This document shows, piece by piece, positions 1 to 7,365 of a DNA stretch of 19,920 bases. Every line of letters starts with the position of its first letter. The stretch's first letter is position 1. The position numbers and the translations under genes were made by a program. The DNA is from an uncultured Flavobacteriales bacterium (GTDB lineage Bacteria > Bacteroidota > Bacteroidia > Flavobacteriales > Crocinitomicaceae). Below the pieces are notes generated by a model, which ran no database searches, was not told the origin of the DNA, and worked only from the letters and a program-made list of their open reading frames with translations. The stretch is taken from positions 1 to 19,920 of the forward strand of contig CAMLDR010000071.1 of the NCBI GenBank assembly GCA_946478775.1, given 5' to 3'.

Positions 1-2849
1 AACTGGAACCAACTACGGGTGCTCCGGATGAACTGGCGGTACAAACGCAGCTGGATGCCGGTAAAACAAGCATTGCGGAACTCAACAAAGAACTGGTAAC
101 AATCACTAAAGGTGTGAGTTCCGTGTATTGGGGGAAAGGAATTTATTACAACGAAGAAGTGGATGCCCTACACATTGTAGCAACGGATTATTCTGCGGCA
201 TATCACTACACCTTAAAACGGAAATTTGATGGATTTTGGTTCTTTGTGGATAGCAAAACCGGAAAGACTTCCGGAATGCAGCAACGGGATGCCGTAACAA
301 AATATTACCTGATGAATCCTGTTTCGCCGACAGAGATATCTCACTTGTTTATTTATGTAACAAAGAATAACATAAATACTGCTTATGACTTAACCGGCTT
401 GCTGGATTTGGGACTTGACAGTAAAGAGTTCCGGATGCTGATTGAAAATGTCCAGGACGCTCTCTTTGGCTCGCAATTTAAGCACAAAAGCAACGGCTAT
501 GGGCTTTATACACCTCAAACCAAGAAAAAACTTCAGGATTCCATTGCTGATGAACTCAAAAAGCAGGAAAAAGAACAAATTGCTGAAATTTTCGGGCCTG
601 ATTATGAGCCATTGCCGGGTGCAGGAAAAGAAACTCGAAGTATCATTGCAAAATTGTCATCTCCGGATGCCTTAAAGGTCTATAATTTAAGAGAAAAATA
701 CTTAAATGAAAAAAAACAGGCTGATGATCCGGATGCAATAATTGTAAACGATGATGAGGAAAAGAGATTAAAGGCCAAATATGAGTCTGCCGCAATTCAG
801 AAATTTGGAAGTGTGAAGAATTTTGAAAACTTAATTCATAAGATGGAAGAAGTTTTTCAAGCTCGGGCACTTCAAATTGCCAATAATATCCTGAACAATA
901 CCGAAAAACTCATCAATTTTGAATTAAAGGGTTATCAGAATGAAAGTAAACTAAAAGATCTAGGGGTTAAATTAAATCCTGCAAAAACCAAGTATGAGAC
1001 TTATTTGTATAATAGATGGGAAGCAGACAACTGGGCAAATGTATCAGAAACAATGGATTCTTATTCTTTTAAGGGAATGCTCAATGATAATGATTATAAA
1101 GCTATGGGTTATGCATTTGATGCAGAAACAGAAGCCCAAAGCGTTGCCAGTCAAGGGCATCCTATGATGTCTTATTATACACAATCGTCAAAAAGAGATG
1201 GATTCGGATCGCTTTTAGGTATAAATGGGTATACTCCTCCAGGAATGCCTGACCTGAACCCTGAACTTAATCTTGATAAAAGTAAACCAGCTGTTAAGAA
1301 ACCTTCTCGGGATCCTTATGAAAATCCTTATAAGAATTATGGATATGGGTTTAACTCAGCCGGAAATCAACCACAATCCACTGAACCGGTAAATGATATA
1401 TCGGTTATACATGCTAACCTTAGAGGTGTCGGTGAAGAAATCAAACAAGGAATCCGTGATACAAGAGCTAATCTGAAAGAGAAACCTCACAAGGTTTGGG
1501 ATTTAGATAATGTAATAGCAATTGTCAAGGAAGATTTGAAGCTGACTAAAGGAACATTGGCTAGGAAACTGATCGATGATCGTATAAAAGCAGCTCAAAA
1601 TGCCAAATTCTTTAAAGATCTTTTTCTCACCATAGCAAATATCGGTTTAGGGATTTTAGCATTATCCGGTATAGGTACTCCGTTAGCTATTCTGTGTGGC
1701 TTAGGTTCAGTTGGGATCTCTGCCTACCAGTTTGGATCACATTATGCAGATAAAACTTTCCTAAACTCAGCCGCCAAAACAGGTTTTACACCCCAAACTG
1801 CACTATCGTCCGTAGAACCGGACGACATGTGGATGTTCTTCGATTTATTAGGAATTGGGCTGGACGTTATCGCTGCAGTAAAAATAATAGGGCAACTGGG
1901 TAAATTGCCAGCCCTGTTTAAAGCGGGAGGTGAAGGAGTAGATCTTTTTACCAAGCCGCAATTACTCAAACAGTTTGAGAAAGAAGTACATAGCGTAGTA
2001 AAAAATACAGATGAAGCCAACCAAATTATTAAGGAATTCACTAAAAAACTAGACAATCCGAAGCACGTAGAGGCTATCCGAAATACCGACTTCAGTAAAA
2101 CACATCTTAAAAATTCGGATGAAATTACCGAAACATCAAAGGTGAAACCAAAAGAAAACGGTAAATTAGACGAGAGTTCTTTGAATAAAATGGGTTCATC
2201 GGAGGACTCTTGGCTATTATGGTCACAGTACTCTAAAAAAGTCATCAATGGGGAAGAGTTTGCTATTGTTGGAAATAGATATTTCTCTAAAAGTGCAGTT
2301 GAAAGTATGGCTCCTCGTGGATTGGGAGGCTCAGGAATTCCACCAAGTGTTATTGATGATGTTATTAATAGCGGAGAAAGCATTATCATAAATGCTCAGA
2401 AACGTTTTGATAAAGATGCTGTATTCGTATTTACTGAGAACAATGCTAGTATTGTTCGAAGTATTACAGTAAATAAAGTTAATTCTATCTCTGATCTCGC
2501 AACTAATCCTCAAAGTATATTTGGATATTTAGATAATGAATTAGATGATATTTTAATTCAAAGCGGCTGGACAAAAGGCTCTTACGGGGGAACATCTGAC
2601 GCTGTAATGTATTTCAAGCAAACCAATGCTGGAAGAAGCGAGATTGTATTTAATTATGGAGGAGGGCTTCATTCCGGAGGACAAACATTTAGGAAACCTT
2701 ATTATTATAAATTAGAAGGTCCTGAATTTGGCAGAAAAATACGAGTTATAGATCGGCAAACATACCCAGTCACAGAATTTGACAACGCAATACAATTTGA
2801 AACATTTAAATTAGTTGATGGACCAACAGGAATAATATGGAAACAATAA
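1..2849 (+). CDS. Large polymorphic-toxin-like protein, C-terminal part (5' end outside window)
   Basis: The frame is open from base 3 to the TAA at 2847-2849 (948 residues), with no stop before the GTG at 114, so the gene starts left of the window. Residues are counted from base 3. About 1-530 is mixed and charged. A Gly/Ala/Ile-rich hydrophobic part lies at about 536-582, a second at about 609-633, and a Lys/Glu/Ser-rich linker at about 699-735. The last ~210 residues look like a separate tip. They contain an RG..GIPPSVIDDVI motif (~770-790) that resembles pre-toxin or DUF4258-like segments. A GWTKGSYGG...HSGG...PYYYKL pattern around His890 recalls BECR-fold RNase toxins. The layout of long body, hydrophobic pre-toxin and variable tip, followed by a tiny overlapping gene, is that of secreted polymorphic or eCIS-type toxins. 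The toxin role is inferred; the RNase idea is tentative, and the delivery system is not visible. Confidence 0.7.
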   Translation, partial: LEPTTGAPDELAVQTQLDAGKTSIAELNKELVTITKGVSSVYWGKGIYYNEEVDALHIVATDYSAAYHYTLKRKFDGFWFFVDSKTGKTSGMQQRDAVTKYYLMNPVSPTEISHLFIYVTKNNINTAYDLTGLLDLGLDSKEFRMLIENVQDALFGSQFKHKSNGYGLYTPQTKKKLQDSIADELKKQEKEQIAEIFGPDYEPLPGAGKETRSIIAKLSSPDALKVYNLREKYLNEKKQADDPDAIIVNDDEEKRLKAKYESAAIQKFGSVKNFENLIHKMEEVFQARALQIANNILNNTEKLINFELKGYQNESKLKDLGVKLNPAKTKYETYLYNRWEADNWANVSETMDSYSFKGMLNDNDYKAMGYAFDAETEAQSVASQGHPMMSYYTQSSKRDGFGSLLGINGYTPPGMPDLNPELNLDKSKPAVKKPSRDPYENPYKNYGYGFNSAGNQPQSTEPVNDISVIHANLRGVGEEIKQGIRDTRANLKEKPHKVWDLDNVIAIVKEDLKLTKGTLARKLIDDRIKAAQNAKFFKDLFLTIANIGLGILALSGIGTPLAILCGLGSVGISAYQFGSHYADKTFLNSAAKTGFTPQTALSSVEPDDMWMFFDLLGIGLDVIAAVKIIGQLGKLPALFKAGGEGVDLFTKPQLLKQFEKEVHSVVKNTDEANQIIKEFTKKLDNPKHVEAIRNTDFSKTHLKNSDEITETSKVKPKENGKLDESSLNKMGSSEDSWLLWSQYSKKVINGEEFAIVGNRYFSKSAVESMAPRGLGGSGIPPSVIDDVINSGESIIINAQKRFDKDAVFVFTENNASIVRSITVNKVNSISDLATNPQSIFGYLDNELDDILIQSGWTKGSYGGTSDAVMYFKQTNAGRSEIVFNYGGGLHSGGQTFRKPYYYKLEGPEFGRKIRVIDRQTYPVTEFDNAIQFETFKLVDGPTGIIWKQ

Positions 2850-3325
2850 ATTTTAAAAAACAACTCTATAATCTCCCAATTACCCCTTTTCATGGTAATG
2901 ACATTTTATATATAGGAATGCCACTTGAAAAATTAAATGATATTCTAAGAACTCATTTTGCCGTGTATGGGGAACAATCCAATACTGGTTTTTGCTTAAC
3001 ATACTGGATTCAATTGGAAAATAGAATAAGAATTACTATTGATATTTTAAAGCAAAAAATTTACAGAATCGATTTTTTGATAGAATATTATGGTACTACA
3101 ATAGACGGTGTTGGTATAGGTAGCACTGTAAAAGAACTTTGCGAGTCAAGAAGTGATATCTATTTTGATGAGCAATATATTTTGGTAGGTAAGTATCCTT
3201 ATGACCTAATCATTGAAATTGACAATAATGACAATACAATATATAGCCTGGAAGAAGTTTACAATAATAAAATCACAAAACTTATTGTCGAAAATAAGGA
3301 GATCTTGAAAGACAATGCTATTTAA
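2837..3325 (+). CDS. Probable immunity protein for the upstream toxin
   Basis: This gene encodes a 162-residue soluble protein rich in Ile, Asp, Glu and Tyr, with no signal peptide or membrane segment. Its ATG at 2837 lies inside the last codons of the toxin-like gene, a 13-base overlap, so the two are almost certainly translationally coupled. Small size, cytosolic character, AT-rich composition and position directly after a toxin C-terminus are the usual marks of a cognate immunity protein. It would bind and block the toxin tip in the producing cell. I do not recognise the family. The start is favoured by the overlap and because the next in-frame ATG (codon 28) would remove a well-formed N-terminus. 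The immunity role is inferred from context only. Confidence 0.65.
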   Translation: METINFKKQLYNLPITPFHGNDILYIGMPLEKLNDILRTHFAVYGEQSNTGFCLTYWIQLENRIRITIDILKQKIYRIDFLIEYYGTTIDGVGIGSTVKELCESRSDIYFDEQYILVGKYPYDLIIEIDNNDNTIYSLEEVYNNKITKLIVENKEILKDNAI

Positions 3326-3347
3326 ACAATATCAAAATAATTCATAA

Positions 3348-3557
3348 AGAAACAGCACACTAACCACATTGCTAATGAATATTATTTTAAATAGGTTTTG
3401 GAATCCTCAATGGAATGCTGGTAGTAATAAGTTTTTTAAAGATACTCCTCAATTAACAGATGTGAAAACTCCCGGAGATTCTTTTTCATTTCCGGATTTT
3501 TGGTCAAAAGAGTTTTCAGAAAATTATATTAAGGGGAGTGGAAAAATAATTGAATAA
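3348..3557 (+). pseudogene. Orphan toxin-tip fragment (possible displaced toxin C-terminus)
   Basis: A frame is open from 3348, just after an in-frame TAA at 3345-3347, to the TAA at 3555-3557. The only starts are a TTG at 3369 and an ATG at 3375, giving about 60 residues. The peptide is rich in Trp, Phe and Asn (NRFWNPQWNAGSNKFF, FPDFWSKEF) and lacks a plausible N-terminus. It ends 2 bases before the ATG of another small acidic protein, the same arrangement as the toxin/immunity pair just upstream. I read it as the C-terminal remnant of an older toxin tip, kept beside its immunity gene after a new tip was inserted. It could instead be a free-standing small ORF. No family was recognised, and the label rests on context. 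Confidence 0.4.
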
Positions 3558-3559
3558 GT

Positions 3560-3976
3560 ATGGCATTAGATTTAAACATAGAAAGTATGGGAATGAAACT
3601 AGTTGTTCTAGTTAAAATGGAATCAACTTACTCACTTTACTTTGGCCCTCTTGAAGATTGGATACTGGATCATTTTTCTTCTTTTGATTCCTTTGACAAG
3701 ATGTACTTTGAACACATACAACAATACAAGGTTAATTTCGATGTGATGAAAGGGCAATATTCTTTGATTGAAGAGAGGGAAGATTTTAACAAAAGTGAAG
3801 TGCAATCATATTTTGTCCCATTTATAATTATCGATTTTGACACACATGAGTATTTATCCAATTTTTATGATCAGGCATTAGAAACCCGCATGGTTGAGGG
3901 CTGGAAGTGCTTTTTTATGGAAGATAAAAGTGAGTTTCTAAAATTAATACCTAAAGAATATCATTATTGGGAATAA
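3560..3976 (+). CDS. Probable second immunity protein (hypothetical)
   Basis: This gene encodes a 138-residue soluble, acidic and aromatic-rich protein (WILDHFSSFDSF, FVPFIIIDFDTHEY, EYHYWE at the end). It has no signal peptide, membrane helix or motif I recognise. It starts 2 bases after the orphan toxin-tip fragment and is followed by no further gene on this strand. Size, composition and place repeat the pattern of the 162-residue protein upstream, although the two proteins are not visibly alike. It may still protect against a related toxin from neighbouring strains, the usual explanation for orphan immunity genes. ATG 3560 was chosen as the first start; an alternative ATG lies 9 codons in. 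The function is inferred from position only. Confidence 0.55.
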   Translation: MALDLNIESMGMKLVVLVKMESTYSLYFGPLEDWILDHFSSFDSFDKMYFEHIQQYKVNFDVMKGQYSLIEEREDFNKSEVQSYFVPFIIIDFDTHEYLSNFYDQALETRMVEGWKCFFMEDKSEFLKLIPKEYHYWE

Positions 3977-4121
3977 TTTTAATTTTTCTAATGCGTTCCA
4001 TTTTAAACGGGGGAACAAACTTTTGTTTGGCAACAGCAGGTAGAGCAATTGCTTTTTTATACGCTTGATAAACTGTTATGGTTTGCTCATCATAGACGGC
4101 ACGAATTTGTTTTTCTAACAT
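3951..4121 (-). pseudogene. Truncated DUF4291-family gene (N-terminal ~45 residues only)
   Basis: On the minus strand an ATG at 4121-4119 opens a 56-codon frame ending at TAG 3953-3951. Its first 45 or so residues (QIRAVYDEQTITVYQAYKKA, then FVPPFKMERIRKIK) closely follow the conserved start of DUF4291 proteins as I remember it, roughly IRAVYDxxTIxVYQAYxxxIA...FVxPFxxERMTWIKP. DUF4291 proteins are about 190-200 residues. Here homology stops near 3980 and the frame runs into the 3' end of the convergent immunity-like gene, so three quarters of the protein is missing. The start is intact and the loss is at the 3' side, which places a recombination breakpoint at about 3977-3990. The biochemical role of DUF4291 is unknown to me. 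The match is from memory and unverified. Confidence 0.6.
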
Positions 4122-4360
4122 AATGACAGCTACACTTTATTTGATAAGGTTGATATTAATCTTACTAATCCATCGTACGGAAGAATTACAGATTTTCCAA
4201 GAAAAAAACTGAACTGCTTAAACTGCTTGATCCTACGCTTTGAGTTTGTAGAGTTATCCACTTGTCACTTGAAAACCCCTACTAATACTGGTCAAATAGA
4301 CACATATCTATCCGTATTTTTGAGAGTGGGATGCTGTGTGGATGCGTATGAAGCCGAATT
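4122..4360. other. Non-coding stretch between toxin locus and clpB
   Basis: I see no credible gene here. A 60-codon plus-strand frame (4227-4409) has no recognisable features and runs through the clpB terminator. The part next to 4121 should hold the promoter of the broken DUF4291 gene, but no clear TAnnTTTG element was found on that strand. Confidence 0.5.
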
Positions 4361-4400
4361 AAACAAAAAGCGAGAACCTGCCGCAGCCGATTCCCGCTTC
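4361..4400 (-). terminator. Rho-independent terminator of clpB
   Basis: Read on the minus strand, AAGCGGGAA (4399-4391) pairs with TTCTCGCTT (4376-4368). This is a 9-bp stem with one G-U pair, and the 14-base loop is GC-rich. It is followed directly by a T-run, TTTGTTT. It sits about 48 bases after the clpB stop. Confidence 0.7.
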
Positions 4401-4447
4401 TTCACCTAAAACTAAACTACTCTATGAAAAAATTCTTTTAATCAGCC

Positions 4448-7081
4448 TCAGTCTTCAATCACCGGGGCAAACTCTTCGTCAATGGAAATTGGTTTTCTGA
4501 AAACAATTTTTCCGTCAAAAATATCCATCACTACCGTCTGAGAAGTGTCTAATGTTCCGGCCAGCAATGCTTTGGACAATTCATTCAACACTTGTTTTTG
4601 GATCACCCGTTTCACCGGACGTGCTCCGAAATGCGGATCGTAACCTGCTTCAACCAAATGGGCTTTTGCGTCTTCGGTCATGTACATTTTAATTCCCTTT
4701 CCAAGCAGCATGTGTTTCAACTGATCCAATTGTAATTGAACGATCTGTTTCACATAACGCTTATTCAACGGAGTAAAGATGATCGTTTCGTCAATCCGGT
4801 TCAGGAATTCAGGGCGGATCGTTTGTCTAAGCAATTCCAACACTTTGAATTTTGCTTTTTCCATTGCATCGTGCAGACCGTCTTCCTTAACCCCTTCGAA
4901 ACTTTCCTGGATCAAATGGGATCCCATATTTGAAGTCATGATGATGATCGTGTTTTTGAAGTTTACCGTTCTTCCTTTGTTGTCTGTGAGTCGTCCGTCA
5001 TCCAATACCTGCAAAAGGATATTGAATACATCCGGATGCGCTTTTTCAATTTCATCCAGCAAAACGATGGAGTAAGGACGTCTGCGAACAGCTTCTGTCA
5101 ATTGCCCGCCTTCATCATAACCCACATATCCCGGAGGCGCCCCGACTAATCGGCTAACGCTGTGTTTTTCCTGGTATTCAGACATATCGATCCGCGTCAT
5201 GGCATTCTCATCGTTGAAAAGGAAATCGGCCAGTGCTTTTGCCAATTCTGTTTTACCAACACCTGTAGGTCCTAAGAAAATGAAGGAACCGATCGGTTTG
5301 CGCATATCCTGCAAACCGGCCCTGCTTCGTCTCACGGCATCGGATAAAGCTTCGATGGCTTCTTCCTGGCCAACGACCCGTTTTCCCAATTCATCTTCCA
5401 GACGAAGTAATTTGGAAACTTCACTTTCAATCATTTTAGTGACAGGAATACCGGTCCATTTTGAAACCACGTCCGCGATTTCTTCCGCATCTACTTCTTC
5501 TTTGATCAGCTTCGAATTGATCTGCATTTCACTCAGCTTCTTCTTAGCGTCCTCCAGTTGGATTTCTGCGTCTTTGATTCTTCCGTAACGGATTTCCGCT
5601 ACTTTTCCATAATCTCCCGAACGCTCGGCCTGGTCAGCCTCCAATTTCAGGTTCTCAATGATTTCTTTGGTTTTTTGGACTGCATCCACAATGTCTTTTT
5701 CAGCCTGCCATTTCGCATTGAAAGCGTTGCGCTGTTCTTCCAAAGTGGACAGTTCCTTGCCCAGGACTTCCAGTTTTTTGGTGTCGTTCTCGCGTTTAAT
5801 AGCTTCCCGCTCAATTTCCAGCTGCATGATCCGACGTTCCAGTTCGTCCAGTTCTTCCGGTTTGGAATTGATTTCCATACGCAATTTGGAAGCCGCCTCG
5901 TCAATCAGGTCGATTGCTTTGTCGGGTAAATGACGTTCGGTAATGTAGCGCTGGGATAATTCCACTGCGGCAATGATCGCTGCGTCTTTGATCAGGACCT
6001 TGTGATGGTTCTCATATTTTTCCTTGATCCCGCGTAGGATCGAAATGGCATCTTCGGTATCCGGTTCGTCTACCAAAACAGGCTGGAACCTGCGAACTAA
6101 AGCTTTGTCTTTCTCAAAGTATTTTTGGTACTCGTTTAAGGTAGTTGCTCCAACAGCTCTTAGTTCACCGCGAGCCAAAGCAGGCTTCAGAATGTTAGCC
6201 GCGTCCATTGCTCCTTCACCGCCACCACCGGCACCAACCAGGGTGTGGATTTCGTCAATGAACAGGATGATCTCACCATCGGCACTGGTGACCTCTTTTA
6301 CAACAGATTTCAAACGCTCTTCGAATTCTCCTTTGTATTTTGCACCTGCGATCAAAGCACCCATATCCAAACTGTAAACAATCTTGGATTTCAGGTTCTC
6401 CGGAACGTCACCGTCAATAATACGATGCGCAATTCCTTCTGCAATGGCTGTTTTACCAACACCCGGCTCACCGATCAGGATCGGATTGTTCTTGGTTCTT
6501 CTTGTCAGGATCTGGAGCACCCGACGAATCTCATCGTCACGGCCGATTACCGGATCCAATTTCCCCTGTTTGGCTAATTCATTCAGGTTCTTTGCATATT
6601 TTTCCAACGATTTGTAAGTGCCTTCCTGTTGGTTGGAAGTGATTTTCTCTCCGTTCCTTAAATCCATAATGTCTTTTATTACCTTTTTCTTGTCGAGTTT
6701 GGCATCTCTTAATAATTGTCCGATTTGATCTTTTGAATCGATGAGCGCCAGCAAAAGCATTTCGACCGTAGCGTATTCATCGCCGTTTTCTTTGGCAATT
6801 TTCAATGCGAACTGCAATGTTTCCTGCGCTTTCGGTGAAAGGTAAATTTGTGCGCCTGAAACTTTGCTCTGACCTTCTAATATGCGGTCTAAAGCCAGTT
6901 CAATATTTTTTTGGTTTACCTGTGATTCTTTTAATAAGTAAGGAACCACATCTGCATCCTTCAGAAAGATTCCCTTTAACAAGTGTGCATTCTCGATAGC
7001 CTGATGCCCTTCTGTTTGAGCATACTCCTGAGCTGCCTGAATGACTTCCTGTGTTTTAATGGTAAATTGATTGCTATCCAT
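4448..7081 (-). CDS. clpB: ATP-dependent disaggregase ClpB
   Basis: This 877-residue protein is a hexameric Hsp100 AAA+ chaperone that pulls polypeptides out of aggregates, working with DnaK, in the cytosol. Domains in order: two Clp_N repeats (~1-145); AAA-1 with Walker A GEPGVGKT (204-211), Walker [10 protein letters not shown] (271-279) and pore loop KYKGEF (~248-253); a long charged coiled-coil middle domain (~400-530), which marks ClpB rather than ClpA/ClpC; AAA-2 with Walker A GPTGVGKT (~604-611), pore loop GYVGYDEGG and [11 protein letters not shown]; and a C-terminal small domain with HFGARPVKR. Length matches full ClpB (about 860-880). No MecB/UvrB or ClpP-docking features were noted. 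It is transcribed alone, with a terminator just downstream. No clear -7 TAnnTTTG element or CIRCE operator was found upstream. Confidence 0.97.
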   Translation of the reverse strand: MDSNQFTIKTQEVIQAAQEYAQTEGHQAIENAHLLKGIFLKDADVVPYLLKESQVNQKNIELALDRILEGQSKVSGAQIYLSPKAQETLQFALKIAKENGDEYATVEMLLLALIDSKDQIGQLLRDAKLDKKKVIKDIMDLRNGEKITSNQQEGTYKSLEKYAKNLNELAKQGKLDPVIGRDDEIRRVLQILTRRTKNNPILIGEPGVGKTAIAEGIAHRIIDGDVPENLKSKIVYSLDMGALIAGAKYKGEFEERLKSVVKEVTSADGEIILFIDEIHTLVGAGGGGEGAMDAANILKPALARGELRAVGATTLNEYQKYFEKDKALVRRFQPVLVDEPDTEDAISILRGIKEKYENHHKVLIKDAAIIAAVELSQRYITERHLPDKAIDLIDEAASKLRMEINSKPEELDELERRIMQLEIEREAIKRENDTKKLEVLGKELSTLEEQRNAFNAKWQAEKDIVDAVQKTKEIIENLKLEADQAERSGDYGKVAEIRYGRIKDAEIQLEDAKKKLSEMQINSKLIKEEVDAEEIADVVSKWTGIPVTKMIESEVSKLLRLEDELGKRVVGQEEAIEALSDAVRRSRAGLQDMRKPIGSFIFLGPTGVGKTELAKALADFLFNDENAMTRIDMSEYQEKHSVSRLVGAPPGYVGYDEGGQLTEAVRRRPYSIVLLDEIEKAHPDVFNILLQVLDDGRLTDNKGRTVNFKNTIIIMTSNMGSHLIQESFEGVKEDGLHDAMEKAKFKVLELLRQTIRPEFLNRIDETIIFTPLNKRYVKQIVQLQLDQLKHMLLGKGIKMYMTEDAKAHLVEAGYDPHFGARPVKRVIQKQVLNELSKALLAGTLDTSQTVVMDIFDGKIVFRKPISIDEEFAPVIED

Positions 7082-7245
7082 TTTTGTTGAATTTGGTTTC
7101 TATTAGTCAAATCACGAACCAAACCCAATTTTCGATTAACTTCAAGACAAAAAGGCAGTTTTAGAAAATTTAGACCGACAAAATGACATTATTCCACCGC
7201 GTGAGATAATCATTATTAGTAGTAATTTAGCCGAAAATTGGCGGA

Positions 7246-7356
7246 ATGTCTAAAATCAAAGAAACGTACAAAAAACTCTATCCGTATTTTGTAGATGTGT
7301 GGCAATACATTGCAATCATTGTGATTTTCATCATTGCGGCGATTTTTATTCTCTGA
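7246..7356 (+). CDS. 36-residue single-pass membrane microprotein
   Basis: ATG 7246 to TGA 7354-7356 encodes 36 residues. A basic, aromatic N-terminal segment (MSKIKETYKKLYPYFVDVWQ) is followed by one hydrophobic helix of about 16 residues made of Ile, Val, Phe and Ala. A Lys-rich head and a C-terminal helix fit an N-in, tail-anchored inner-membrane peptide. It lies in the gap between the divergent clpB start and the convergent end of the M48 protease gene, ending 9 bases before the latter. A near-consensus -7 box (TAATTTAG) lies about 15 bases upstream, but no strong -33 was seen. The function is unknown. The amphipathic-plus-hydrophobic design argues for a real gene; a chance ORF remains possible. 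Confidence 0.5.
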   Translation: MSKIKETYKKLYPYFVDVWQYIAIIVIFIIAAIFIL

Positions 7357-7365
7357 TCCCGGAAA

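Noticed and set aside
1742..2389. 215-codon open frame on the minus strand
   Set aside because: It lies opposite the toxin-like gene, is rich in Ser/Leu/Ile as expected of an antisense shadow, and has no recognisable motif.
4227..4409. 60-codon plus-strand frame
   Set aside because: It runs through the clpB terminator stem, has no family resemblance and no promoter or start context.
4736..7000. Several 60-129-codon plus-strand frames across clpB
   Set aside because: All are antisense shadows of a fully conserved clpB; none has a domain or upstream signal.
7082..7245. Heat-shock control site (CIRCE or sigma-32-type promoter) upstream of clpB
   Set aside because: No CIRCE inverted repeat was found; a CTTGAA-containing stretch lacks a convincing partner box, so no regulator can be named.
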